Source of the DNA: Streptomyces griseus
GTDB taxonomy: Bacteria; Actinomycetota; Actinomycetes; Streptomycetales; Streptomycetaceae
DNA length: 64,000 nucleotides
Assembly: GCF_900460065.1 (NCBI RefSeq)
Contig: NZ_UAVD01000047.1
Span: 1 to 64,000, forward strand
Direction of reading: 5' to 3'
Shown one piece after another: positions 43,651 to 51,801 of the stretch; the first letter of the stretch is position 1; every line of letters starts with the position of its first letter. A model generated the notes under the pieces. The model did no database searches. It saw nothing but the letters and a program-made list of their open reading frames with translations, and was not told where the DNA came from. A program made the translations under genes and the position numbers.

Positions 43651-44502
43651 ATGGGCAGCCACTCCGCACATCTGCCGCACCCGACCACCCCGGCCGGCCG
43701 CGAGGGCCTCGACGCCGTTCTCGCCCGGCCCGACCGCGCGGTCGTCGCCCTCGACTTCGACGGCACGCTCGCCGACATCGTCCCGGACCCCGAGCAGGCG
43801 CGCGCCCACCCCGGCACGGTCGCCGCGCTCGCCGCGCTCGCGCCGAAGGTGGCCGCCATCGCCGTGATCACCGGCCGCCCGGCGGACGTCGCGGTGCGCC
43901 ACGGGGGTTTCGCGGGCGTCCCCGGGCTGGAGCACCTCGTCGTCCTCGGGCACTACGGCGCCGAACGCTGGGACGCCGTGACCGGCACCGTGAACGCCCC
44001 CGCCCCGCACCCCGGAGTGGCCGCCGTCCGGGCCGAACTCCCCGATGTGCTGGCTGGGTTCGACTCCGGACGCGGTGCCTGGATCGAGGAGAAGGGGCAG
44101 GCCGTCGCCGTCCACACCCGGCGCGCCGAGGACCCGCAGGCGGCCTTCGACGCGCTGAGCGGACCCCTCGGCGAGCTGGCGGCGCGGCACGGACTGATCG
44201 TCGAACCGGGCCGCCTGGTCCTGGAGTTGCGCCCGCCCGGCATGGACAAGGGCGTCGCGCTCGCCGGGTTCGTCGCCGAGCTGGACGCCGAGTCCGTGAT
44301 CTACGCGGGCGACGACCTCGGGGACCTCGCCGCGTTCGCCGCGGTGGAGAAGCTGCGCAGCGAGGGCCCGGACGGCATCCCCGGCCTCCTGGTGTGCAGC
44401 GGCAGCACCGAGGTGCCCGAACTGGCCGAGCGGGCCGACCTGTCGGTGCCCGGACCGGCCGCCGTGGTGGACTTCCTGGCGGCGTTGGCCGAGCGGCTCT
44501 GA
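43651..44502 (+). CDS. otsB: Trehalose-6-phosphate phosphatase
   Basis: The protein has 283 aa of the HAD superfamily. The first motif ALDFDGTLADIVPDP carries the nucleophile Asp. Motif II is in VITGRPA, and the last acidic motif is YAGDDLGDLAAF. It removes phosphate from trehalose-6-phosphate to give trehalose, a stress and spore protectant. It converges with otsA, the preceding enzyme of the route, leaving a 28-bp gap. A start without a ribosome-binding site suggests leaderless translation. Confidence 0.95.
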   Translation: MGSHSAHLPHPTTPAGREGLDAVLARPDRAVVALDFDGTLADIVPDPEQARAHPGTVAALAALAPKVAAIAVITGRPADVAVRHGGFAGVPGLEHLVVLGHYGAERWDAVTGTVNAPAPHPGVAAVRAELPDVLAGFDSGRGAWIEEKGQAVAVHTRRAEDPQAAFDALSGPLGELAARHGLIVEPGRLVLELRPPGMDKGVALAGFVAELDAESVIYAGDDLGDLAAFAAVEKLRSEGPDGIPGLLVCSGSTEVPELAERADLSVPGPAAVVDFLAALAERL

Positions 44503-44530
44503 GCCGGCAGCGGCCCGGGCCCGGACCGGT

Positions 44531-45943
44531 TCACCCCTGCCGCAGCGCCTCCAACTGGTCCAGGAACCACCGCTGGGGCGGCAGCGCGGTCGCCGCCTCG
44601 GCCAACCGCTTCGTCCGGCCGGACCGCTCGTCGCCGCTCATCGTCAGCGCCTCGTGCAGGGCCTCGGCCGTGCCCGTCACGTCGTACGGGTTCACCACGA
44701 TCGCGTCCTCGCCCAGCTCCTCGTGGGCTCCCGCCTCCCGCGACAGCACCAGCGCGCAGCCGTGGTCGGAGACGACGGGGACCTCCTTGGCGACCAGGTT
44801 CATCCCGTCCCGGATCGGGTTGACCAGGGCCACGTCCGCCAGCCGGTACGCGGCCAGCGAGCGGGCGAAGTCGTCCTTGACGTGGAGCACCACCGGCGTC
44901 CAGCTCTCCGTGCCGAACTCCCCGTTGATCTCCGTGGCGAGGGTCTGCACGGCCGCCGTGTAGTCCCGGTAGACCGCGAGGTCCTGCCGGGAGGGGTAGG
45001 CGAAGGCGATGTGCACGACGCGCTCGCGCCACTCGGGGCGGGTCTCCAGCAGGGCGCGGTACGCGTGCAGACCGCGCACGATGTTCTTGGACAGCTCGGT
45101 GCGGTCCACCCGCACGATCGTCCTCCGGCCCTCGCCCACCTGCTCGCGCAGCGCCGCCATCCGCTCGTCCACGTCCGCCTCGTGCGCGCGCCGGCGCAGG
45201 AAGTCCGCGTCGGCCCCCAGGCCGTGCACCCCGATCCTGGTCCGGCCCGTCCCGCCGAGGATCTCCGTGCAGCAGCCGATGAACGCGTCCGCCCAGCGCC
45301 GGGTCAGGAACGCGGCCCGGTCCGCGCCGAGGATGCCGCGCAGCAACTGCTCGGCGATGTCGTCGGGCAGCAGCCGGAAGTAGTCGACGGGCGCCCACGG
45401 GGTGTGCGAGAAGTGGCCGATCCTGAGGTCCGGGCGCAGTTCGCGGAGCATGCCGGGGACCAGCGCCAGGTGGTAGTCCTGCACCAGGACCGCCGCCCCG
45501 GGGCCCGCCTCCTCGGCGAGCGCCTCGGCGAAGGCCCGGTTGTACGTCTCGTAGGAGGCCCACTGCCGCCGGAACTCCGCGTCGAAGACCGGCTCGACGG
45601 GCGTCTGGTAGAGCAGGTGGTGGACGAACCACAGCACCGAGTTCGCGATGCCGTTGTACGCGTCGGCGTGCACCTCGGCGTCGATGTCGAGCATCCGCAC
45701 GCCCGGCTCGCCGACCCCGCGCCGCACCGCCTCGCGGTCCCCGTCGCCGAGGGCCGCGCAGACCCACAGCTTGTCGTCGACGGCGCTCAGCCCGGAGACG
45801 AGACCTCCGCCGCCGCGCTTGGCGTCGAGCGTCCCGTCCTCGTCGAGCGTGTACGAGACGGGGCCGCGGTTGGACGCGACGAGGACCTGTGCGGTGGAGT
45901 CGGCCGCGGGTCCGGATTCGGTTTCGGCGTGCTCGGAGACCAT
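44531..45943 (-). CDS. otsA: Trehalose-6-phosphate synthase (GT20)
   Basis: The protein has 470 aa. It shows ASNRGPVSY and the GGGGLVSGL loop for the nucleotide sugar, WVHH-like WFVHHLLY, VQDYHLALVP, and the acceptor/donor site in IGHFSHTPWAP. The Arg/Lys phosphate site lies in VDRTELSKNI, and the C-terminal part has NPIRDGMNLVAKE. It joins a nucleotide-activated glucose to glucose-6-phosphate. It converges with otsB, so the pathway pair is on opposite strands. Confidence 0.95.
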   Translation of the reverse strand: MVSEHAETESGPAADSTAQVLVASNRGPVSYTLDEDGTLDAKRGGGGLVSGLSAVDDKLWVCAALGDGDREAVRRGVGEPGVRMLDIDAEVHADAYNGIANSVLWFVHHLLYQTPVEPVFDAEFRRQWASYETYNRAFAEALAEEAGPGAAVLVQDYHLALVPGMLRELRPDLRIGHFSHTPWAPVDYFRLLPDDIAEQLLRGILGADRAAFLTRRWADAFIGCCTEILGGTGRTRIGVHGLGADADFLRRRAHEADVDERMAALREQVGEGRRTIVRVDRTELSKNIVRGLHAYRALLETRPEWRERVVHIAFAYPSRQDLAVYRDYTAAVQTLATEINGEFGTESWTPVVLHVKDDFARSLAAYRLADVALVNPIRDGMNLVAKEVPVVSDHGCALVLSREAGAHEELGEDAIVVNPYDVTGTAEALHEALTMSGDERSGRTKRLAEAATALPPQRWFLDQLEALRQG

Positions 45944-45990
45944 GTAGCGGAACCTAGCCCGTTCGGGAAGCCCCCAAACGCCTCAACGCG

Positions 45991-46968
45991 TCAAGCGGCC
46001 CATCGCTCCGCGTACTCCGCGATCTCCCGCATCGGTGGCCGCTCCTCCGTGTCCACCGCGTGGGTGCGGGGCACGAAGCCGTCCTCGCCGCGCTCGAACT
46101 GGGTCAGCGCGGGCCGCACCAGATGGCCCCGGGAGAGCCGCAGCTGCGCCGTGCGGTAGATCGCCGCCGCCATCCGGCCCAGCGCCTGCCCGTCCTGGTG
46201 GCGGTGGACGCGCACCCCGACGTCGACCTGGCCCAGGGCGTCCAGGCCCACCGTGTGCAGCGCGTCCACCAGCAGGCCCAGCTCCACTCCGTAACCGACC
46301 GGGAACGGCAGCCGCTCCAGCAGGGACCGCCGCACCGCGTACTCGCCGCCCAGCGGCTGCACGAAACCGGCCAGCTGGGGCCAGTGCAGATTGAGCAGCG
46401 GGCGTGCCACCAGTTCGGTGACCCGGCCGCCCTGACCTGCACGGTCGCCGAGCGGGCGGTCGTACATCGCCTTGACGAACTGGACGGACGGGTCGGTGAG
46501 CAGCGGTCCGACCGTGCCCGAGACGAACTCCGCGGAGAAGTCCCTGAGGTCGGCGTCGATGAAGCAGACGATCTCGCCGCTGGTCACCAGGAGTGACCGC
46601 CACAGCACCTCGCCCTTGCCGGGCAGGGCCGGGATCCGGGGCAGGATCGCGTCCCGGTGGACCACCCGGGCGCCCGCGGCCCTGGCCACGGCGGCGGTGG
46701 CGTCGGTGGAGCCGGAGTCGATCACCACGAGTTCGTCGACGAGCCGGACCTTCTCCATCAGCTCCCGGCGGATCACCGCCACGATCGCGCCGACCGTGGC
46801 CTCCTCGTTCAGCGCGGGCAGCACCACGCTCACCGACGTGCTGCGCGGATCGGCGTCCCGGGCGTCGGCGAGCCGGTTCAGCGGGCGGTCGCCGGACGAC
46901 CAGGAACGCCTGGTCAGCCAGCGTTCCACCTCTTCGAGCACGGTCGGCACTCCCTGTGTGTGATCCAT
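45991..46968 (-). CDS. gpgS: Glucosyl-3-phosphoglycerate synthase (GT81)
   Basis: The protein has 325 aa. It is a GT-A fold glycosyltransferase with SVVLPALNEEATVGAIV, VIDSGSTDATAAVA, the metal-binding DAD in CFIDADLRDFS, and the acceptor region QPLGGEYAVRRSLLERLPFPVGYGVE. It transfers glucose from UDP-glucose to 3-phosphoglycerate, the first step to glucosylglycerate and methylglucose lipopolysaccharides. It lies 47 nt upstream of otsA on the same strand, forming a compatible-solute group. It is divergent from the riboswitch-controlled thrC-like gene. Confidence 0.93.
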   Translation of the reverse strand: MDHTQGVPTVLEEVERWLTRRSWSSGDRPLNRLADARDADPRSTSVSVVLPALNEEATVGAIVAVIRRELMEKVRLVDELVVIDSGSTDATAAVARAAGARVVHRDAILPRIPALPGKGEVLWRSLLVTSGEIVCFIDADLRDFSAEFVSGTVGPLLTDPSVQFVKAMYDRPLGDRAGQGGRVTELVARPLLNLHWPQLAGFVQPLGGEYAVRRSLLERLPFPVGYGVELGLLVDALHTVGLDALGQVDVGVRVHRHQDGQALGRMAAAIYRTAQLRLSRGHLVRPALTQFERGEDGFVPRTHAVDTEERPPMREIAEYAERWAA

Positions 46969-47094
46969 CTCGCGGTTCGGACGACTATCTCAACGGTCCG
47001 GTGCTTCGGTTACAGTCTTGAACAACGCGTATGGCCGTCGCATGTCGGGGTCGGAGCGCACATAAACGCCTGGATCGAAGATCCAGCGCCATAA

Positions 47095-47222
47095 GAGCTC
47101 ATCCAGAGGGACTGAGGGAACGGCCCGTTGAAGTCCCGGCAACCCTCCTGCCGACCGCGAGGTCACGGTGGGGAAGGTGCCAATTCCGTCTTGCGGCGAA
47201 ATGCGTCGCAGGGAAGATGAGG
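47095..47222 (+). ncRNA. SAM-I (S-box) riboswitch
   Basis: All hallmark conserved blocks are present in order. P1 is CTCATC (47098-47103) with GATGAG (47216-47221). The core reads CCAGAGGGACTGAGGGAACG (47103-47122), then GGCCCGTTGAAGTCCCGGCA (47122-47141), and finally GGAAGGTGCCAATTCC (47172-47187). It lies in the leader of the threonine synthase homologue. The 3' strand of P1 runs into GAGGAG just ahead of the start region, so SAM binding would hide or perturb the initiation region. I see no terminator hairpin, so translational control is favoured. Confidence 0.92.
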
Positions 47223-47242
47223 AGAAAGGGACCTCCGCCATC

Positions 47243-48544
47243 ATGGCTGTTCAGACCGTTGCAGGCAGCACCGCTTCGTCCACCCCGGCCGTCGACCTCG
47301 GCCCCGCCGCGGCGCTTTCCTGCCGCGAGTGCGGCGAGCGTTTCGAGCTCGGCCCCCTTTTCGCCTGTGCGTCCTGTTTCGGGCCCCTCGAAGTGGCCTA
47401 CGACCTGCCCACCGGCTCGCCCGAGGAGCTGCGCAAGCGCATCGAGGCCGGCCCGGACAACATCTGGCGCTACGCCCCGCTCCTGCCGGTGCCCGCGGAC
47501 GTCGCGGAGAAGCCCAACATCAACCCCGGCTTCACCAAGCTCGTCAAGGCCGACAACCTCGCCCGCGAGCTGGGCGTCACCGGCGGCCTGTACGTGAAGG
47601 ACGACTCCGGCAACCCGACGCACTCCTTCAAGGACCGCGTCGTCGCCATCGCCGTCGAGGCCGCCCGCGCCTTCGGCTTCACCACCCTCTCCTGCTCCTC
47701 CACGGGCAACCTGGCCGGGGCCGTCGGCGCCGCCGCCGCCCGGGCCGGACTGCGCTCCTGCGTGTTCATCCCGCACGACCTGGAACAGGGCAAGGTCGTC
47801 ATGGCCGCGGTGTACGGCGGTGAGCTGGTCGGCATCGAGGGCAACTACGACGACGTCAACCGCTTCTGCTCCGAGCTCATCGGCGACCCGCTGGGCGAGG
47901 GCTGGGGCTTCGTCAACGTCAACCTCCGCCCGTACTACGGCGAGGGCTCCAAGACGCTGGCGTACGAGATCTGCGAGCAGCTCGGCTGGCGGCTGCCCGA
48001 CCAGATCGTCATCCCGATCGCGTCCGGCTCCCAGCTCACGAAGATCGACAAGGGGCTCCAGGAGCTGATCAAGCTCGGCCTGGTCGAGGACAAGCCGTAC
48101 AAGATCTTCGGCGCCCAGGCCGAGGGCTGCTCCCCGGTCTCCGCCGCGTTCAAGGCCGGTCACGACGTCGTACGGCCCCAGAAGCCGAACACCATCGCCA
48201 AGTCGCTGGCCATCGGCAACCCGGCCGACGGCCCCTACGTCCTGGACATCGCCCGCCGCACCGGCGGCGCGGTGGAGGACGTGACCGACGAGCAGGTCGT
48301 CGACGCGATCAAGCTGCTGGCGCGCACCGAGGGCATCTTCGGCGAGACGGCGGGCGGCGTGACGCTCGGCGTGACGAAGAAGCTGATCGAGGCCGGTGTC
48401 ATCGACCCGACGCTCACCACCGTCGTCGTCAACACCGGCGACGGCCTGAAGACGCTCGACGCGGTCTCCGCGACCTCGCAGGCCACGGCGACCATCAAGC
48501 CGAGCCTGGAGGCGTTCCGCGCCGCGGGCCTCGGCACCGCCTGA
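47243..48544 (+). CDS. thrC: Threonine synthase homologue under SAM control (possible homocysteine synthase)
   Basis: The protein has 433 aa from ATG 47243. The N-terminus has a small zinc-ribbon-like CREC...CASC. The PLP Lys lies in THSFKDRVV and the phosphate-binding part in CSSTGNLAGAVGAAAA. The fold is that of class II threonine synthases acting on O-phosphohomoserine. The SAM-I riboswitch upstream and the sulfur-carrier gene 35 nt downstream fit sulfur chemistry better than threonine supply. O-phosphohomoserine plus carrier-bound sulfide would give homocysteine. I recall a report of such a ThrC-like enzyme (MetM) in Streptomyces, but could not check it here. Classical threonine synthase remains the alternative. 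Confidence 0.93.
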   Translation: MAVQTVAGSTASSTPAVDLGPAAALSCRECGERFELGPLFACASCFGPLEVAYDLPTGSPEELRKRIEAGPDNIWRYAPLLPVPADVAEKPNINPGFTKLVKADNLARELGVTGGLYVKDDSGNPTHSFKDRVVAIAVEAARAFGFTTLSCSSTGNLAGAVGAAAARAGLRSCVFIPHDLEQGKVVMAAVYGGELVGIEGNYDDVNRFCSELIGDPLGEGWGFVNVNLRPYYGEGSKTLAYEICEQLGWRLPDQIVIPIASGSQLTKIDKGLQELIKLGLVEDKPYKIFGAQAEGCSPVSAAFKAGHDVVRPQKPNTIAKSLAIGNPADGPYVLDIARRTGGAVEDVTDEQVVDAIKLLARTEGIFGETAGGVTLGVTKKLIEAGVIDPTLTTVVVNTGDGLKTLDAVSATSQATATIKPSLEAFRAAGLGTA

Positions 48545-48579
48545 CGGCCACCCCGTACCGAAGGAAGAAGGGCACCACC

Positions 48580-48858
48580 ATGAGCGTCAAGGTCCGCATC
48601 CCCACCATCCTCCGTACGTACACGGGCGGCCAGGCCGAGGTCCCGGCGGAGGGCGCCAAGCTCTCCGAGGTCATCGAGTCCCTGGAGAAGGACCACCCGG
48701 GCATCGCGGCCCGCGTCCTGGACGACCAGGGCAAGCTGCGCCGCTTCGTGAACGTGTACGTCAACGACGACGACGTGCGCTTCGAGGGCGGCCTCGACGC
48801 GGCCACGCCCGACGGCGCGGGCGTCTCGATCATCCCCGCGGTCGCCGGCGGCTGCTGA
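48580..48858 (+). CDS. ThiS/MoaD/CysO-like sulfur carrier protein ending in GGC
   Basis: The protein has 92 aa of beta-grasp ubiquitin-like fold: VRIPTILRTYTGGQAEVPAEGAKLSEVIESLE, then RRFVNVYVNDDDVRFEGGLDA. It ends VSIIPAVAGGC. Carriers of this type need a free C-terminal Gly-Gly for adenylation and thiocarboxylation. The extra Cys implies removal by a JAMM-type (Mec-like) or other protease. It is co-transcribed with the thrC homologue under the SAM riboswitch and followed by a terminator, so the two genes form one SAM-regulated unit. Confidence 0.93.
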   Translation: MSVKVRIPTILRTYTGGQAEVPAEGAKLSEVIESLEKDHPGIAARVLDDQGKLRRFVNVYVNDDDVRFEGGLDAATPDGAGVSIIPAVAGGC

Positions 48859-48908
48859 CCGCCCGGGCCGCTCCACGGCGGCCCCATCGCACCTCTGTGT
48901 GACCACAG

Positions 48909-48947
48909 TTGCCCCCTCCGCGAGAGAAGCGGAGGGGGCAATTCTGT
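48909..48947 (+). terminator. Intrinsic terminator after the sulfur carrier gene
   Basis: TTGCCCCCTCCGC (48909-48921) pairs with GCGGAGGGGGCAA (48929-48941), with a 7-nt loop. TTCTGT follows. This is a strong terminator of the thrC-carrier operon. Confidence 0.88.
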
Positions 48948-49300
48948 ATGGTTGAGCACGGTACAGTTGGGGAAGCCCCGTCCGCTGCCCGTGCCGCCCG
49001 CATATGAGAATGCGCCCGGCCCCGATAAGAAGCAGCCAAAGTGCGTGAACCTCTTGGGGCATAAGTGCCCTTTGTCTGGCCCGACTTGCCCGTAAATCTC
49101 AGCAAACCCGCATATTCGCGTGTTCTTCTGTGCCCAGAATTCTCGTCCGATTGACCTGTTGCAGAGGGCAGTTGGGCGGATACATTCGGCCGCGGTCGAC
49201 GCGCTGCGGCGCCGCACATCCCCTCCTGCCGGGGGGTGAGTTACGACCCGGGCCCGCGAAGTGCGGTCCCGTGCAAGGGCCAGTAATAGGGGAGTTAGGC
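48948..49300 (+). promoter_or_regulatory. Gene-free region with promoter and long leader of the cold-shock gene
   Basis: These 353 bp hold no convincing gene and are less GC-rich than their surroundings. TTGCAG (49159-49164) and TACATT (49181-49186), 16 bp apart, form a plausible promoter. This gives a leader of about 108 nt before ATG 49301. A long structured leader is usual for cold-shock mRNAs. GGGG at 49289-49292 with GGAG is the ribosome-binding site. Confidence 0.5.
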
Positions 49301-49507
49301 ATGGCTCAGGGCACCGTCAAGTGGTTCAACGCGGAGAAGGGATACGGCTTCATCGCGGTCGACGGTGGTGCGGATGTTTTCGTCCACTACAGCGCGATCC
49401 AGATGGACGGGTACCGCACCCTCGAAGAGGGTCAGCGAGTTGAATTCGAGATCTCGCAGGGCCAGAAGGGGCCCCAGGCCGACATGGTCAAGCTCGCCGT
49501 CGGCTGA
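49301..49507 (+). CDS. csp: Cold-shock domain protein
   Basis: The protein has 68 aa, a full cold-shock domain. RNP1 is KGYGFIAV and RNP2 is VFVHYSAI, after the typical GTVKWFNAEKG start. It binds single-stranded nucleic acid and acts as an RNA chaperone. Position 30 has Tyr in VHYSAI where many family members have Phe. It stands alone between its own promoter region and a terminator, just upstream of groEL, an arrangement I recall as conserved in Streptomyces. Confidence 0.97.
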   Translation: MAQGTVKWFNAEKGYGFIAVDGGADVFVHYSAIQMDGYRTLEEGQRVEFEISQGQKGPQADMVKLAVG

Positions 49508-49537
49508 GCTCGGCGCGGTCGTCCGACGACACTACTC

Positions 49538-49587
49538 ACGCACGCAGGGCCCGGCCCCCGGATCAGGGGACCGGGCCCTCCGTGCGT
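49538..49587 (+). terminator. Terminator after the cold-shock gene
   Basis: Positions 49538-49554 pair with 49571-49587 over 16 of 17 positions; the core is AGGGCCCGG with CCGGGCCCT. The loop can form an extra CCCC/GGGG stem. It separates csp from the groEL promoter. Confidence 0.75.
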
Positions 49588-49683
49588 CCCGGGGGCCCTG
49601 CCGGGGGCGCACCGTCCCCCCGTCCGGACGCGCGCCGCCGCCCCCGTCGGACGCGCGCCGCTGTCCACATCCGGAGAGGGACG

Positions 49684-49746
49684 CTTGCACTCGCAGGGGT
49701 CGAGTGCTAATCATTGGCGTTAGCACTCTCCAGGTGAGAGTGACAG
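49684..49746 (+). promoter_or_regulatory. Two tandem CIRCE (HrcA) operators over the groEL promoter
   Basis: Four half-sites follow each other at exact 9-bp spacing: CTTGCACTC (49684), GAGTGCTAA (49702), TTAGCACTC (49720) and GAGTGACAG (49738). They form two complete CIRCE elements, the inner half-sites being perfect. A promoter overlaps the first one: TTGCAC (49685-49690), a 17-bp spacer, and TAATCA (49708-49713). HrcA bound there would block RNA polymerase until heat shock. The groEL start is 127 bp beyond the last half-site. Confidence 0.93.
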
Positions 49747-49873
49747 AAACGTGGACCGGGCCGGTGAGGCCCGCAGGTGTGGTGGGGCAAGGAACCACCA
49801 CGCACGCAGGCCGTCCGTCGCGGGCGCCTCTCGGTCCGGAGAAATCCACCCCTGTCCGGGAGGACCACTTCAC

Positions 49874-51496
49874 ATGGCCAAGATCATCGCGTTCGACGAG
49901 GAGGCACGGCGCGGTCTCGAGCGCGGGATGAACCAGCTCGCCGACGCCGTCAAGGTCACCCTCGGCCCCAAGGGCCGTAACGTCGTCCTCGAGAAGAAGT
50001 GGGGCGCGCCCACGATCACCAACGATGGTGTTTCCATCGCCAAGGAGATCGAGCTCGAGGACCCGTACGAGAAGATCGGTGCGGAGCTGGTCAAGGAGGT
50101 CGCCAAGAAGACGGACGACGTCGCCGGCGACGGTACGACCACCGCCACCGTTCTCGCCCAGGCGCTCGTCCGCGAGGGTCTGCGCAACGTCGCCGCGGGC
50201 GCCAACCCGATGGCCCTCAAGCGGGGCATCGAGAAGGCCGTCGAGGCCGTCTCCGCCGCTCTGCTGGAGCAGGCCAAGGACGTGGAGACCAAGGAGCAGA
50301 TCGCTTCGACCGCCTCCATCTCCGCCGCCGACACCGAGATCGGCGCCAAGATCGCCGAGGCGATGGACAAGGTCGGCAAGGAAGGCGTCATCACCGTCGA
50401 GGAGTCCCAGACCTTCGGTCTGGAGCTGGAGCTCACCGAGGGTATGCGCTTCGACAAGGGCTACATCTCGGCCTACTTCGCGACCGACATGGAGCGTATG
50501 GAGGCGTCGCTCGACGACCCGTACATCCTGATCGTCAACTCGAAGATCGGCAGCGTCAAGGACCTCATCCCGCTGCTGGAGAAGGTCATGCAGTCGGGCA
50601 AGCCCCTGCTGATCATCGCCGAGGACGTCGAGGGCGAGGCGCTCTCCACCCTGGTCGTCAACAAGATCAAGGGCACGTTCAAGTCCGTCGCCGTCAAGGC
50701 CCCGGGCTTCGGCGACCGCCGCAAGGCCATGCTCGCGGACATCGCCATCCTCACCGGTGGCACCGTGATCTCCGAGGAGGTCGGTCTCAAGCTGGAGAAC
50801 GCCGGCCTGGACCTGCTCGGCCGCGCCCGCAAGGTCGTCATCACCAAGGACGAGACGACGATCGTCGACGGCGCCGGTGACAGCGACCAGGTCCAGGGTC
50901 GCGTCAACCAGATCCGTGCCGAGATCGAGAACTCCGACTCGGACTACGACCGCGAGAAGCTCCAGGAGCGTCTGGCGAAGCTGGCCGGCGGCGTGGCCGT
51001 CATCAAGGCCGGCGCCGCCACCGAGGTGGAGCTCAAGGAGCGCAAGCACCGCATCGAGGACGCGGTGCGCAACGCCAAGGCCGCCGTCGAGGAGGGCATC
51101 GTCGCCGGTGGTGGCGTGGCTCTGCTCCAGGCCTCGGCCGTCTTCGAGAAGCTCGACCTCACGGGCGACGAGGCGACCGGCGCCAACGCCGTGAAGCTCG
51201 CGCTGGAGGCCCCGCTCAAGCAGATCGCCGTCAACGGTGGTCTCGAGGGCGGCGTCGTCGTGGAGAAGGTCCGCAACCTGCCGATCGGTCACGGCCTCAA
51301 CGCCGCGACCGGCGAGTACGTCGACATGATCGCCGAGGGCATTCTCGACCCGGCGAAGGTCACGCGCTCCGCCCTGCAGAACGCCGCGTCCATCGCCGCG
51401 CTGTTCCTCACCACCGAGGCCGTCATCGCCGACAAGCCCGAGAAGGCCGGCGCGGCCGCTCCGGGCGGCATGCCGGGCGGTGACATGGACTTCTGA
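49874..51496 (+). CDS. groL: 60-kDa chaperonin GroEL, solitary copy (GroEL2 type)
   Basis: The protein has 540 aa of full length. It shows MAKIIAFDEEARRGLERGMNQLADAVKVTLGPKGRNVVLEKK (abridged here as the conserved start), the ATP-site motif GDGTTTATVLA, and a Gly/Met-rich end, GGMPGGDMDF. No groES lies beside it, so it is the solitary paralogue that Streptomyces carries in addition to groES-groEL1. It is a folding chaperonin controlled by the two CIRCE elements and ends at a hairpin terminator. Confidence 0.98.
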   Translation: MAKIIAFDEEARRGLERGMNQLADAVKVTLGPKGRNVVLEKKWGAPTITNDGVSIAKEIELEDPYEKIGAELVKEVAKKTDDVAGDGTTTATVLAQALVREGLRNVAAGANPMALKRGIEKAVEAVSAALLEQAKDVETKEQIASTASISAADTEIGAKIAEAMDKVGKEGVITVEESQTFGLELELTEGMRFDKGYISAYFATDMERMEASLDDPYILIVNSKIGSVKDLIPLLEKVMQSGKPLLIIAEDVEGEALSTLVVNKIKGTFKSVAVKAPGFGDRRKAMLADIAILTGGTVISEEVGLKLENAGLDLLGRARKVVITKDETTIVDGAGDSDQVQGRVNQIRAEIENSDSDYDREKLQERLAKLAGGVAVIKAGAATEVELKERKHRIEDAVRNAKAAVEEGIVAGGGVALLQASAVFEKLDLTGDEATGANAVKLALEAPLKQIAVNGGLEGGVVVEKVRNLPIGHGLNAATGEYVDMIAEGILDPAKVTRSALQNAASIAALFLTTEAVIADKPEKAGAAAPGGMPGGDMDF

Positions 51497-51556
51497 TCCG
51501 CCGCGGAGTCCCGGGTCCCTCGGGAGCCTCCGGCCGATCGAAGTTTGTCGTACGTC

Positions 51557-51599
51557 CCACAGGGGCGGTATCTCCTTCGCGGAGGTGCCGCCCCTGTGG
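51557..51599 (+). terminator. Hairpin terminator after groEL
   Basis: CCACAGGGGCGG (51557-51568) pairs with CCGCCCCTGTGG (51588-51599), and an inner CTCC/GGAG stem extends it. It lies 60 bp after the groEL stop. There is no T-run. Confidence 0.75.
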
Positions 51600-51801
51600 C
51601 GTTCCCGCCGCCGGGACGAAAGCCGTACGCGGACGGCACGGACGAGGCGGCGGCCCGCGTCGACGGTGCGCGGGGGTGCGGGCGGCCCCGCCGTTCTCCC
51701 CGCATGCTTGGGTGCGGACGGGGGGCGTACGGCCGGCGAGCAGGCGGAACCGGCGGATCTGCGTCTCTTGACGGTGGTGACGGCAGACGGAGGGGGTCCG
51801 G

